Positions 22,501-37,500 of a DNA stretch of 64,000 nt are shown here, one piece after another. The notes under the pieces are model-generated. The model was not told where the DNA came from. It saw only the letters and a program-made list of their open reading frames with translations, and searched no databases. A program made the position numbers and the translations under genes. The DNA lies in assembly GCA_037577475.1 (NCBI GenBank), contig CM075184.1, positions 14,504,594-14,568,593 on the forward strand. The letters run 5' to 3'. The stretch's first letter is position 1, and each line of letters opens with the position of its first letter. The DNA comes from Chaunax sp. Z400. Lineage: Eukaryota; Chordata; Actinopteri; Lophiiformes; Chaunacidae.

Positions 22501-25500
22501 TGAATGGGCAGCCATAACAGTGGTATTGATGTTCTCATCCAACCGTCAGCAAAAAAATAACAGTATTTCAAAAAAATAACTATTCCTTTAAATAAATAAA
22601 GAGGCAGTCAAATTAATCTAAGCATGACCAACAGCATGTAACATGCAATCTCTGTCTCTAACATTGAGTAATATCTTATTTAAACAAGAGTAATCTGAAG
22701 ATAACAACCGCGCCCGCACTCCTGCAAACAATTGTACAAAAAAATGCACCATTATATGATTAAACCTATATTCTCTATGCACATTATATGGTTAAACCTA
22801 TATTCTCTATTCCTGTGGTGAGCTTAGAATATACAGTATACTATGGAGAAGATGACCAACATTTAGAGTCACCTAAAAAGCATCTTTCCTTGAAAAAAAA
22901 AATATTAAAAGGCACAACTAGAAAGTGTAGTGAGACATGCTCCGGACAAAAAAATAAATAAATAAATCAAAGATTACGCACAGACAGACAGTCGGATGGA
23001 CAAACAGACGGACATACTGATGACTATATCCCCAGTCATTTCATAGTCAGAGGGATACAAATATCTTTCAAGTGATAAAATCAGAATTGGACAAGCCCAG
23101 TGGTATGAAGCTCAGAAAATGTACTCAGTGATTAACATAAAAAAAAAGGGATCTGGGGGGTCTAACAATAGGCACTTATGGCGAGGTCAGCGAGTGCGTA
23201 TGCAAGAACACTAAGTTCTAGCAAACTCATGTACACACATAAACACACAGTACCAGCAGTTCTATCACTGCTTTATTCTAAAGAGGATGATGCCTACAGG
23301 GACTAACTACATAGTCAAATGATACAGCAGTGGAACTGCAGTGTGTCATATGACACATCCCTAGGGACTTTCTCCATTTCCAGCTATCCAGACTGCAGAC
23401 TCCACAAACCACTGAAACAGCAGGTCATTCTGGTCCAGCATGCTTTCCTGTCTTGTGTATGAAATCTGGCCTTTTATCAGCCGGTCTCCTCTTGACATGA
23501 TATGTTTGGCCTCTAGCCTCAGTACACTTGTAAGAAATGCTCATGGCAGCGGTGGAAGTTTCACGGATTTAAAACATTAGTCATGAGACACAAACCATCA
23601 GTGCAAAGTGTTAATCATATGATAGATGTTCAAAGGGATGATGGGGAAGGAGATGAACCCACCTTGGTGATGGGAGCTTCAATAGTCATGGAGTGGATTC
23701 GGGCCATTGAGGAGTGCCTTCTCTGTGAGCTCCCTGGCAGGGTGAAAAAAAAACATCCCCATACTGTTTAAATAACAAATGAATCTGCCTTTTCCAACCA
23801 CTTTCTATTGAGTGTGTGTGCATGCAATCAAAACTGGATGCAGACAGATAACTGGGAAGGTTTCATAAGCTGACAAGAAACACACAGAGCTTCTCTGTTC
23901 ACTCTCACCATCGCTCCCTCGAGACGTTGTGGATCTTACATCCAAGGAGCCTTTCCTTCGGTCTTTGTGCTTAGTCGATTGGATGTCTGGGGAGAAGAAA
24001 ACACCAAACATTAACATTAAAACAATCACATTTCACGTTTAGTGACAAAGCTGACATTGGCTGCCAAAGCAAAATCTACTGCAGGAGGATGAGATGCCTT
24101 AATCAGTCCCACCTGGAATTGTTTTTAATAAAAAAATGTTTATTATCATAACTCTACTTAATTATACTGTAACACTTTAATAAATGGTCAAAGATGGGAA
24201 CAGAAGGTGCAAGACCCAAAAAAGTGAACTATAATAACATAATGTGATATTAAACAGTCTGTTATCAAGGCAGATCAAGTCAATCTCACAAGTCAAAATC
24301 GTATACTGTATAAAAAACGGGGGTGTCATTATAATCTGCTTTATTTCTATTTTCACATCTGTCCCAGACTTTTACAACATATGGCTGATGTCATTCTACA
24401 TTTTGCTTGTGGTAAACCAAAAACCATAAAAAGATAAAACCACCAATGTATTCATTTATCTCTCAGTGCTTTCTGACTTTCATACGGAACTCAGCCTCAA
24501 GCACATTGGTTTCTGCAGAGGATATACATCTTGAAAAAAGTTTGAAAATAAATAATTCATATTCTTAAAAAGGGTCATTTTAGTTTTCGGCAAATGTTTC
24601 TCATGCGGGTCTACATAGTGAATCTCCTGGGACAAGTTTCTGCATCAGATTAATATACTATACAGATTCATATACTATATTAATATACTGCTATAGTGAG
24701 TATTTGATGGACACAGGATGGTGCATGTGTGATGGAGTGAAAATAAATAACTGTCTACATGGTAATGAAGAACGTATCGTCCAGCGCAACTGTGTGGCTC
24801 ATTAGTGTGTTTTCATTAGTTTTAAGCCATCTGTCACTCAGAGGAATAAGATATAACAGATTTTAGCTACACAGACTTTAATTGTGGGAAGGATTCATCA
24901 TTTTTCATTCTGGCCTTTTCATGGACTCCTTTATGGATTTTTTTCTGACTCTTAAAATGATCACAAAGGTAATTTTCTTGACTTGACCAACTTCCTCCAT
25001 AAATTTGAACATAGACTTTAGCTCACACATGAGCTGGAACATTTCATTGTGTTTGAATGATCTTTCTCTAAAGGGATTTCGCAGAAATCAGGATTTGGTG
25101 GATATAAAGGAACAGAAAGACAAAGAGGTGAAACAGAAACATCCCTCAGCATTTTTATGCCCGGGGATAACAAGTGGAAAGATTTCAGAATCATTTCTTT
25201 TTAGTGAGCTGGTGAGTGAATGCCAACGCACAAGAGATATGATTCCTATTTTGTTTGCCTTTTAGGAGCATAGCTACTGCATTTTGAAATGATTTGCAGC
25301 TGTGAATGGGCTTTACAGTTGATACCACTATACAGCAAGGAACAATGGTCCTGTTTAGAGGAAATAAAAGCATGGATAACTTATTCAAGTATAACAAAAG
25401 ACAGAATTCCTTTCTTATTGAGACATTGCTCAGCTAGATAAAGCAGGACTGGAAACTGTTGGTCAACTGGGTCATGATTAAAGAAAAGAAAGATTTTCTG

Positions 25501-28500
25501 GCATGGTGCAATCCACTTGTTTCCAAAGTTCAGATTCCTCAGCGTGACTATCTTTAATTTATTAATATTAATGCCTACAAATATGAGTAGAGTTGAGACC
25601 AGTGGGCTGAGACACTTTCAGGAAGGATCTCACCTGTCTGAGACTCTGCCTGCACACGTTCACTGGTTTTATCACTCTGTATGGAGAGAGAAGCAGAGGA
25701 GAAAGAGCATTGGTTCATGCAGGCCAGAAAGCTCCCTTCATTCACGAATACTCAGCAAACCTGGAAACACATCTTACCTTATTATTATCATTTAAAGGCC
25801 AGTTGATAGACACATAGTGTCTGATTTTTCTGAAAATGATAAAAGCCAATTAGTACACCAGGAGAGAGATAAAACTATTTTATTAATAGTACATTATTGC
25901 ATATTACATTTAGATTTAGCAAGACTGAACGTGCCAGTCTTCAACATACTGTCACTCACCCTCCCTGTCCAATTACAGGTGTGATTTTCACATTTTGCTG
26001 AACGCTGTCACCATTCTTCTTTTTGGCATAATAAATTCCCTGCCACTCCTGGAATATGACAACCCAGAAGGAGGACATGAAAGATACCGACACATAAAGA
26101 ATATATTAAGGAACCATTCATCATAAGAATTGACAAAACATAAGATTTGAAAATGTCAAAAAAAGTGGTTGTGGGTTGTACGTATTATGGCAATGTTTGT
26201 GTTGCAGTTGAGGTAGTGAGGTGAACAGGTCAAGTTAAGAGTGTTTCAGAGAGCAGCAAGTTGCTTTAATGGGTTTGGGGAGCGCTCCTGGAATCGGGTG
26301 CACGTGTTTCATGTCCCGCCACCTACGGACTGCTGCAGCGGCTTAAAAAGGCCTATCCTGCTGTTAGCCTGTCTGGGACTGACCTTCGCTTTCTGTGTAG
26401 TAAGATTACAGCACAGCCATCAACCGCTGTCCTTATGCACATGAAACAGAACGGCTGTTTGGCCACTGGTGCAGATTTACAGCACACATGCATGCACAGA
26501 CACAAAGGTAAAAGCGGAAAATCTACAGCACTTACAACAATGATCTAATAGTGGTACTATATTACATGTCAAAACTATATGTAAGAAAATGAGCAACCAC
26601 AAGGTGATCACTTATTTCCTCCTTCATGATTAAGTAAAACACTTAGATAAATGTGTTTGGCCTGAAATGTGTAGTGCAGATGAAGAAATGATTTAATGAA
26701 TGCGCATTACCTTTCCTTTCCGTATGCAGGAATTTATTGTTTCAAGGAGATCAGGCTTATTCTTCTCACTTTTAGGCACTTCTTTTATTTCCTTCCCTAT
26801 TAGCTCACCTTGCTGGTAGCCCATAATGGACTCATAGGCAGGGTTCACGTACTGTAAAGGAGAGGTAACAACAGTATTCTGGCTCAGTCTGCGATAATGA
26901 TCTACCGTTTGCAAAATCCAAAGAGTTCAGATGCAGTTGGGATGATAACCTCTAACAACAGACAGATGTTACCAAAGAAGCGGACACACTTGTTGTTTAT
27001 TTCATGCAGCTCAAAATCATCTAATTCATGTGAAAACAAAACATGGTGACACACGGTGCTTCTGATGAAACAAAGAGTCATTCAGACGGACAGGGACCAC
27101 AACTATCACAACTGAGATCTGGGATCACAAGACATGAGGACACAGAAGAGAAAGAGAAAGAAAAGGAGGTGGGGGACAGAGAGGGACACCACAATAAAGC
27201 AACTAGAAGAATTTAAGTTGATTAGAAACCCACCTGAATGACTTGATCTTCAGAAGTGATCTCTATGGCCTCTTGGCTTTGTTCTAGAGCTGTGAAAATA
27301 GCGTTTCCAGCCCTTGTCCAGGTAGAGAGACAAGAGTAACAGAATCATTGTTAACATGTACAACAAATGGAGAGCCGAGTATCCATTTATACACATACAC
27401 ATTATATTATTACATTATTATTTATACACATACATACATTCAAACCTTTAGTATTAACAATTATCAAAATTGTAGAAAGTAGAATTATTGCGCTCAAAGG
27501 AAAAGTTCTGAATAAAGTTACTATGTAACTTAACTAAAATGTTACTACAACACTGTATAGTACATGACTCACCTCAATTTGACCTGCGCCCGCACTTCTC
27601 CATGCTCCAACTGTAGCAGCTCATTATAGCAGGCCATCATATTGGAATTCTCCACATATCTCTGAGGGTCAGAGGGCAACACGGATCAGTCAAAGACAAC
27701 TAAAATCCCATCGTCACATCAGCGTATCCATTGTGGGATGTGTTATAATTCTGCTACTGCCACGAGTAACAGTGTTTCAGATCCAGGGAACTTAATGCAC
27801 ACACGTCCTGAGCAAACACAAAGGATTTATGATCTGTATACCTGCCTTACATTGAGTGTTGACAGAGAGGATATGAAATACAAAACAAAAGGATGACACA
27901 AATACAGGCAGCACAATACACACATTCACACACACTGGTGCTCACCCTATTAAAGCCAGCGTTGATCAGGGGCATCACAGAGGCTTCCTCTCTGTCTGGC
28001 CTTAAAAAGAGAACACATGTCAGCGACCAAACATCAGAGGTCTGCTCCAAATGACAGGCTGCAGGCCCACAGACCTCCACTGAGTCAGGAATTTTAATTC
28101 AGACAACACTCCTGATAATTAGCAACTTAAAAAGACAGAGGGAAAAAGGACACCAAAGTATAGAAAGGATAGGGGGGGGGCAGCAAGTTGTCCATACCTT
28201 TTCACAACGGCGACTATCACAGTGTTTTCTGAGGAGTTGACCGCTCTAATTGACCTGGATGTAAACAGAGGGAGCCTTTTAGCCAGTGAGAAGGCCGGTG
28301 GAAAAGCCCATGGCAACATATCAATGTATTTTTCAGTTTTTCACGCTCCGATTCTCCCAGGTAGGCAGAGCCCAGTGGTGGAGCTCTGTGAGAAGGCATA
28401 GGACTCTTAAAGAATGCAGTGTACAGGGCCACTCATCCGCCTGTGGTTTCCCCCAGCCAGTGGTCATAAAGGCCCTTTAGTTCCCCATCGGAGCCTGTGC

Positions 28501-31500
28501 GTGTACACTGAACATATGGATTGGCCAAAATGAATGGGGTTTACATACACGCTGGGCAGGGCAAATGAATGTTTGTAAATGTGTTTTTGGTTTGCGCAGC
28601 GGCTAAAGATAGAGGCTGGTATGGGCAGACACTGCTCATTTCTCATCAACACGACTCCACGAGGGAGCATGCGATGGAAGCTTGTGAGCCCAAAATGAGC
28701 TGGTCATTTACCCTCACATAATCACACACGTTACCATGTTGATGTAACACATGCAAAGGAGCACTTTAATTTGGCCAATCAAAATCGTCTGGTCTGGATT
28801 ATGCCACTGGCCTTGACAGATGACAGTCACTAACAAAATTCAACTGTGTCCACGGAATCAGTGATATCTCACAGGCTACTTCTGCAGTTACCAGAGGGTA
28901 TGAAGAAAGACTGTGGATTAGCTCACCTAATTTGAAAAAAGAAAAAAAAAAGAAATTACCAGGGCTGAATGATAACGAAAAGAAATTACGTTGCAATATT
29001 TTTCTTTTCCGTTTATAGAATGCTATATGACAAAATCCAGTTGTTTTCACCAGATGACGTGAACAGCTCTGTTTGGAAATAATGAATCACTTTATAGCTA
29101 TTTTGTAGCGGGTTTAAATGAAGATGGCTACCAGACACGGTCACGTCTGATGAATAATCAAAAAATTGAAATAAAATAGCTCAGTCAAACCAGAGTTACT
29201 AAAATCAAAGTAAATTCTGTTATATCAGACATAATTCTCTTGTAGATTTGTCATAAAATATGAGAAGAGTTTTCTTTTTGTATCAAGCAACACAAAAGTT
29301 CTACCTTGACATGTTTAAGTTAATTTGCCTTAACCTCACTTGACATTGCACGTCCTGCTATGAGATTACTGTGCATATGCATATTGTCGATGCTGTAACG
29401 ATATATTATGCAGGTGAAGAGTAAAAGAAAACAGTAGAAAAGTAGCTGAAATAGCTAGTAGTAATGAAAAATGGAAAGCTAAAAGTAACAAACACATTGT
29501 AAAAATCCTTAATTCTTAGCTATAAATTAGTTACATAAATGGATGAATTTGCTAAAGGTGTTTTCACACCTGAAGTTCTATAGACTGACAGGTGACTCAT
29601 CATCAAGACCCATGGGGGAAATCAAGATCCACTGACTGACAGCAGTTTATGCACCCTTTTAATAGATCTGATGCATGTATTTATGTTGTGTGATGTCAAA
29701 AAGAGCCCACAAAAATAATTGATTATATGCATTACTTGTATTATTGGAATGCAAATCAACTGCACGTTATAATGACTAACAGGAGGAGGCATCTTAAGGC
29801 CTACAGTAATGATTCAGGCTTGTTACTGTGGGATCTCTGTCAAACACGTTTTTAAGGTGCAATGGCGTCTGTGTTTGACAACTTGGGAACGAGACTGAAC
29901 AATCAAACGGACTTGCTTGTTGCACCTTTAATGGCCTTAATGAACTGACCAAGTGCACTGAGCTAGGATACAACAAGCACAGTAGTTTTAACAGCCTTTG
30001 ACCTATTAATCAGGGAAAATATCCACGACGACGTGCATACTTGTTACCATGGTTACCAAATTATTTGAAAAAAAAAATTATATGAATGACTTACAGAGAG
30101 ATGAGATGCGTCCTGGACAGACTTCACAGTCATCACATTAAGTTTACTCTAGGATAGCTTTTGAAAACGTGGTAAAATCACACATATACCATAACAGATT
30201 ACTGCTGGTTGGTCCATTTGTTGTCACACAACAGATTAACTGCTCCAGGGGTCTGCATGTGAGCCAAGACCAGTCTGTCTGGAAAAACTTGTTCTCCTCC
30301 AAATGAACTAGATGTGAATACACCCTGATAAATGGTTACAGTAGTTAGTTAAAAGTTGGATAAATGGTTGAAAAGGTCCAGAGGTTGTAAAAATGTAACA
30401 CAGCTAAACACTGGCAGTTCTATAATTTTTAATAATATTGAGTTGTGTATAGTCAATAGTATTAGATAGCATCCAGCTTCGAATCAGTTCAAATGTACAC
30501 ATTTGGAACGTGGCAGGTGTAGATTAAAGGGGTACTTGAGTTCATCTGACAGAGTTGTGGGGTCAGTCCACCGCACCATCATTCTAGAAATATAACATTA
30601 AGTGAAAGTACATCGATGATAAGAGAACTGGCCTACCGGCATAGTGCTTCAGCATCAAAGTGTCTGGAATGTCTGTGGTCAATGATGACGAGGTCATGAT
30701 GCTTCTCCAAGAAGCATTCAAGAGCCGACTCTGGTGTTCGTGTCATGCTGCACCTGAAGTTGGCCTTCTCACATGCCCAGCAGAAGCCATTACTCTGACT
30801 GTCCTCTTTGGCAAAAACTAAAAGTACCTGCAAAAAGAGAGATGACTGAGTACATATGCAATGGAGTAATTTCTATTTTTAAATGACCTCACCTCACACA
30901 ATGTCATACTACTACTACTACTATGACATATGAGAGTTATCAAGGGCTTTGTAAATACATGTGATACTTAGGGACCATAAATATTATTTAAATTATACAT
31001 AACGGGTAAATGAATAGTGTATTAAGGAAGAAAAACACAAACAACATGAGGAAAATAGGTGTATACCAGCAGGTATTAGGAAGTGCTATATAATACATAC
31101 ATACATTTTAGACACAGTCAGCAAAGACTTGAAGTTCAGAAAGAGTCGTACGGATGTCACTTAAGATTATTTTTACAATTATTTTCACATAATAAAATGT
31201 CCAAAAAAACAACCAAAAAAAAGCCCATCACAATGTCCAAGAGCACAAAGTAACATCTTCTTGTTTAGTTGCTTTATTTGGGTGACCAACCCCATTTGAA
31301 CATGGAAAACACATTTTTTTATAATTACATTTGAGAAATAACTTGAATGATAAATTATCAAAAGGTTTTCAGTTGGCTAACCAATTAATTGACAGATCGG
31401 TTCAAGATTAATACTTTAAAATTAGTCAGTGGTGATATAAAGTACACACACTTTTTGTCAGAATGTGCAAAACAATGGGTGCACTGCAATCCTTTAGTAG

Positions 31501-34500
31501 TTGTGAAGCAATCTTACTTGTACCTGACATAGAAATACTAAATGCATCAACATATGGTCTTTATGTTTGGCATGGCATGATTATATGGAGCCTACAGTAT
31601 TTAAAACGGGAACATGGAAAGTTCCCATTTTTGTAAAACATTAGACAACCACAGAGCTGACTGATATGGAGGTGTGATCTGATTAGAAAAACTGGTGTAA
31701 CTAATCACAAATGATCTGCCTCAACCCTGCGCTGTAGAATTAGCTCAGGGCTAGGTTTAAAACATTCCTCTATGGCTTGACTGTGTATGATCAGTGTCTG
31801 AATATATGGCCAATTTGTTCCAGGTGCCAGTGTATCTATAATGTGAATTCATGGATATGAAATTGTTAAAGTGTACTGATGTAGCAGCTCACATGACATA
31901 GTTAGTTATGCTATGTTTGAGTTAAAAAAAATAAAAATAAATAAAACTGCTGTCCACTCACATCTTTTATTTGAAAGAGAAGATATTGTAATTGTAATTA
32001 TAACTCTTCTATTTACCTGTTGACCCACCCTGCTCTCTCATGTGTTTCTATCAGTGGACATAAGAATTACTATGTGTTGAGCATTTCATCAGAGAGATTA
32101 TCTGGGATGCTTTAACTGTGAGGTCTGCCCACCTCTGCTGATACAAGATGCATAGAAAATGAGTTGAGATGAGTAGTTAGTAAAATATCAAAATGGTAGT
32201 GTTTAATATTAATACATAATGTAGTATGTTAATATACATAGGGATTTGACCTGTAGGCAAGGTAGACAGCAGTCGTAGTTAACAGGCTCATTTCAACTAG
32301 ACAGCAGCTACAGCAGGTTGAGAATTACAGGCGCAGCATTTATCATTTTAGTAGTTTTTGGTTCATTAAATCCAGAGAAAGAGCCATGGGCGGATCCAGG
32401 GGTGGGGCCAGAGGGGCACTGTCACTTGTCTTTTATTTTGGTGGAGCCTCAGATACATCTTGTAATTATAGTGATGCTGCCTTTACATCATGTGGGAGGG
32501 AAGCTTGCAATGGAAGGATTTCCATGCTTACGACTTTTGATGCAACTTGGATGTCAATGAGAATCTTATTTATAAGTGAGAATTAGTAATTCCGATGTGA
32601 CGTGAACACGGCAGAGGTGGGAAGCTGGTAAAACCTGATGTGACTTTATCAAGGCATGAAACTGCACCTTCATGGAGTCCGGCAGAAGCGCAAGGTCTTT
32701 CCATCCCCCACAGGAGCTTCATGCTGAGTCATAATACCCCACATTAGTTTGTGTTAACATGTGAAAGAGCGTTTACTTGTTGCTGTCACTGAACTTAGGT
32801 AGTTTTCACCAGGTAGTTAACTACTCTAGCTAATGTTGTTGGCTAAGGCTTCAATTCGTTGCAGTCAGTGGTTCTCACATACAGTCACAAGCCTTCACAC
32901 TCCAGCTCACCATCTGAAAGACTCTTCTTTGTGACATAATGTTTCAGTCATGCCACAACCATTATTCAGTTGTGCTTGAAAAAGTATGATGGAGATGAGT
33001 CCTGGCTTGAATTCAGCATGTCATTAATGATAGTGCATGAATTCTGAGACTAAAGTCAGAATTCTGAGATTAAAGTCAGAATTCTGACTTTTCCCCCTGA
33101 CTTTAAAAACAAAAAAACATTTTTTTAGCCTTCTGACTTTAAAGTCATTAGTAGGATTTGTCCTTGTTTGTAAACACAACATTCAAAGATGCCCTCAGTG
33201 GCTAAGCTAACCGTCAGTTTTTCTGTTCTAAACTGTTCTATATGCTGTAATAATATACATCACCTGTTTTAAGTTCATGTGTTACATATTGGGAAAACAG
33301 AGTGTCTTATATACTGTATTATGTTTTCTGCACCCCAGGCTTAAAATTCAATAAATATGAAAGTTGAGAATTTTTATTTCCGAAACTTTTTTGACTTCAC
33401 AATGTGCTGATCTAATCTGTGTGTCTTTTCCCAAAGCTATAGAACCAATGGCATAAAAAGAATGAAATGTATAGAGATCTAACTGAATAAGGATATGTGC
33501 ATGGATGTTGGACATATACTTGACCCCTCTGTGTAAAATGTGGCCCCCGAGTTAGAAAAATCCTCAAAGGACCTGACTTTTACTTCGTCTCTAAGCTCAT
33601 CAAACTAAAAACAGTAAGCCAGGCCTCTGTGCTTGCTCTTTGCTATGCCTATTGCCCTCATCTCTGCTGTCTGTCTCATGTTTGCCCATCATGGTTTAAT
33701 GGCGCCATTGCTGATGGCAAAACTGTGCCCAGTAAAGTGCAATAGTCCCTAGACAGACGTTGCATTAGCTGTCCTTCTGTTTGGGCCTTGTGCAAAGTTA
33801 TAATAGCCAAAGGTTAAGATGAAGGTTTCAGGTGCACACGCCATGGCATTACTGCAGTGTCATTCGTGGTACCACACACCAGATTCGCAATGACAATAAG
33901 CAAGGGAATGACATACAGCACATGCTTGTCAGACATTTCAATGATGTTAATGCAACAGATAATAATCATGAAAGATAAAATAAAGCCATAATAATCTCAA
34001 GTCATTTGAAGATGAGTCTCGAGTCTAACTCAACTCCTCACCTCTGCCAGTCAGTCACAGACGACCGCATCTATTAGGCTTATCAGCTGTCCAGCCAGAA
34101 CCAGTTGGAGAGAGAGCTACGGTAAAATGTGGTTTTGATGCCTCAGTATGTCAACAGCACTGAGTTGTCAAATAATCATTGGTGCATTCATGCTGATTTG
34201 TGAGCCTGTCGTCCTAATCAGCCTGCAGTGTGGGCTTGACTGTGACCTCAGGTCTCCATTGGACAGGCCTCAATTGATCAGCCTCAGCTCGTACTCGAGT
34301 GCGTCACAGATTTTATTGTCCGCTGCCATGATCTATGACTCAATTAGTCGAGATGGCCTTGACTGGCTGCGGCCCCTCCCACCGGTCTGCCAAGGCTGCA
34401 GCAGCAAGTACCTCTCCTACTGTCAAACCAGCCATTGAGAGCATGCTCTCTCTCTGCCAGCGTACTTTCTTGCAACCCCTTACTTGCGTAAATACTGGAC

Positions 34501-37500
34501 CAGAGATTTTGGGCCTGCCTCCAAGAGCGGTGCTGCACTAAGAGTAGATTCATGAGTCACTCTCTCAAACAGACGTCATCTCCAACTTGGCAGGGAGTAG
34601 AATGAATGTAAAGAAGGGAAGGTTTGTTCTGCAGTTTTAATTTTGCATCACACCTGTAAAATGGAGTTAGGGCAAAAAGACCTGACTTTGTTGAGAAAAC
34701 TAGAGTTACTGTGCTCCATACAATGACGGGATAGAGGATGACTTGTTATGACAGTTGTCCTTTTGATTCTTTCTGACGATTGGCTTCATTTAAGTAGCAA
34801 ACTGCAGCGTCAGGCCTGAAGCAGAGAGCCCATAACGCCTGAGAGCGGTGCTGCTAATGCAAACCATACTCCACATATGAACATTTTCCCTACAGGCAGC
34901 GATACTGTAAGTGTACGGGTCATAAATACATCACCACTGAGTCCTAAAGCTATGTTCGGTACGCACAGGGAATTAGATCAGAATTCCACATTGGGATGTT
35001 GGTAGAAAAGTCAACATTCCCGCAGAGGTGGAGGAATGGGGAAATATGGACTGAGATAAGGTCTTTTCACATGCCTGTTCTCAGACTAGACAGATACGCC
35101 TTGCTCAGTAAAAACACACCCAGTCACAACAGCCAAAAAAATCTCCCAAAGTACATTCAAGAAAAAATGCTTTTAAGTGAGGATACACTGTTTATGTTCC
35201 CACAAAAACAGAAAAGGCAGAGAGAGAAGCGGAGAGACACAGACAGCAAAATGGGGGAAAAAAACTATTTGAAGGGGCGAGCGAGAATTTTGGCAGGATC
35301 TGATCAGTGTGCCTAGAAAACATCATTGTTGAGAACAGAGAGGCCTGGCCAGATCCTGTGAGCCTCGAGAAAAGAGGAGGAGTAGAGAGGAGGAGGGCAT
35401 GACAGGATCAGCTGTGAGTGACAAAAACAGGAAGGGGATATCTCTGTACCTCGTTTTCCTACTGTGGTCACACTGGAGCGCATCAGACAATAAGGCCGGC
35501 TAACGTGTTGCTTTTCTCTCACTCTCACTGACTTCATACCATCTTTGTTGTAAGAAGTTGTTTTGGTTTCATTTTATTTTTACTTGATGCCCTAACAATT
35601 ATTTCCCCGGTTGATTGTTTTTTGCTGTGACATAAATAAAAAAAAATGAAAAAAAATGCCCATCAGAGCCCAAGGTGATGTTGTCAAAGGTCTTGTTTTT
35701 CCCTCTCCAACAGCCCACAACCACAGTTTTCAGTTAACTACGACATGACAAAGGCTTCTCTAAGTTTTCACATCACAGCAGCAGCACACGCTGCAGGGAC
35801 AAGTACAGTACCAAACTGTATAAATGAACCATTGAACGTCAGAGAATGTCCTGCTTTCAGTGAAAAAAACGGGTCCATGGTTCCTCTGTGCACTTCTTCC
35901 ATAACATGTATTGTTCATTATGGTATGTTCTTGGTCATAAATGTTTGGCTTTGTTCCCATGACAACCCAAGGCTACATTGCACACAATACGTCCATTAAC
36001 ATTTTTTTCTTCTTCTTCTTCATCTATAAGCATTTGCATGGGGACTTTTAAAAAAAATTTAATCTCTTGCAAGGTGTGGTATCTTTGAGAAGTCCAAGAT
36101 TAGTTAACTGCAAACAAACGTAGGTGACATTTTGAAACACTAACCCTTGAAAAATGCTACCAAATATTGACAGTCACACCAAGTTTAGCTCCAGGGCACA
36201 ACTAAAAGCCCCTGAATGATATGGACATTAACGTTTCACTGGAGCACGTCTGTTGTTCCTTGAAAATCCTTAATGCACTCAAGCACATAAGCATCAACCA
36301 TTTAGATGTTTGGAATCATTTTACAATACCTGAAGTGGGTCTTTGATTAACTTCATTGGTCCAAATTGCACCTCTGTTAATGTGGTCTGAAAGATAAGAA
36401 GAAGAATACAAGGATTAGAATAAAATCATTTCATCATGTCATAATATGATATCCAGTTTCACTTATTACATATTTGTATTTTAGCCTTCCTTTGTGTTTT
36501 GTTGTTATTTGTTTCACTTCATCATTGATTACAGACCCCAAATTAATATTAAAATCAACCAAGATTTCCCCAGCAGTTTCTTTTCCTCTGACCTCGTTAA
36601 AACCCAAAATAAATAAAAGTATTGAAGTGGCAACATTTAGGAAGGTGACCATAAAACATAGTTATTACACAAAATACAGGTTTACAGCTGAAGTATCTTG
36701 GTTACGTCCATTTTCTGATACTTTATGCTTCTACTTCAATACATTTTTTACATTAAACATAAATATTACCATACGTATTGCACATTTTTATGGTACAACA
36801 GCTTTACTTACTAATTACAGCATGATCATCTTTGAAAATATCACATTAACTTGATCTATGAAAAATAAAGTAAAGTATTTCTTGCATCGGTAATAAAAAG
36901 CAATAATATGATATACTATAATACCCAAAATATAACACCATTTGACTGCATCATGTGATATGTAGCGTCTAGGATGATATTTTAATGGTTGATTGAACAA
37001 TGTGCGTTTTTGACAAAACCAATCCAAAACACAGGTTGTGAGTCCATGCATTCGTTTCCTTGTGAAGCCTAGGAGGATAGACTTCTGCACATGAGCAGTG
37101 AGAGTGCATGCAGTGTGTGCGCTAGGTACATGTTCACTGCACCACAGTTAAGCGTAAATGAAAAATGAATGAACAAAAAGCATCAGGAAAAAAAATTAGA
37201 CTAATTGTTAGACTTTGGTAGCAAGTCGTGGATCATGCATAACGGTGGTTTGGGTAAGAAAAGGTGGACGTTGCTCAAAAGGAGGGTTGCAGTTAAAAAC
37301 AAACCACTACTCAGAATATGAAGAGTACTGTCACCGAGTACATCGCAAAAGACACTGTTCTTAATTGAATGCTTCAGTTTTAAGTGAATAAACAATAAAG
37401 ATTCCTTAAACATGTTCCCATTGATACTGTTAGCAGGTAACAATTAATAACCTAAGAGCAAGCTTGTACAATATAAGAATTTTATATTTATACATAACAC

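Larger units (their letters stand above)
20937..23662. other. pde8a intron 13
   Basis: Most of this intron is repeat-derived: a repeat near 21560-22040, another at 22050-22600, a tandem duplication at 22745-22810 and a dispersed repeat at 22840-23010. No coding segment was found. Confidence 0.5.
30828..36329. other. pde8a intron 2
   Basis: A 5.5-kb intron. It holds the second hAT-like copy (32385-33575), which contains a short tandem repeat at 33043-33092. No exon fitting pde8a phase was found between exons 2 and 3, and exons 2 and 3 join in phase without one. Confidence 0.5.
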
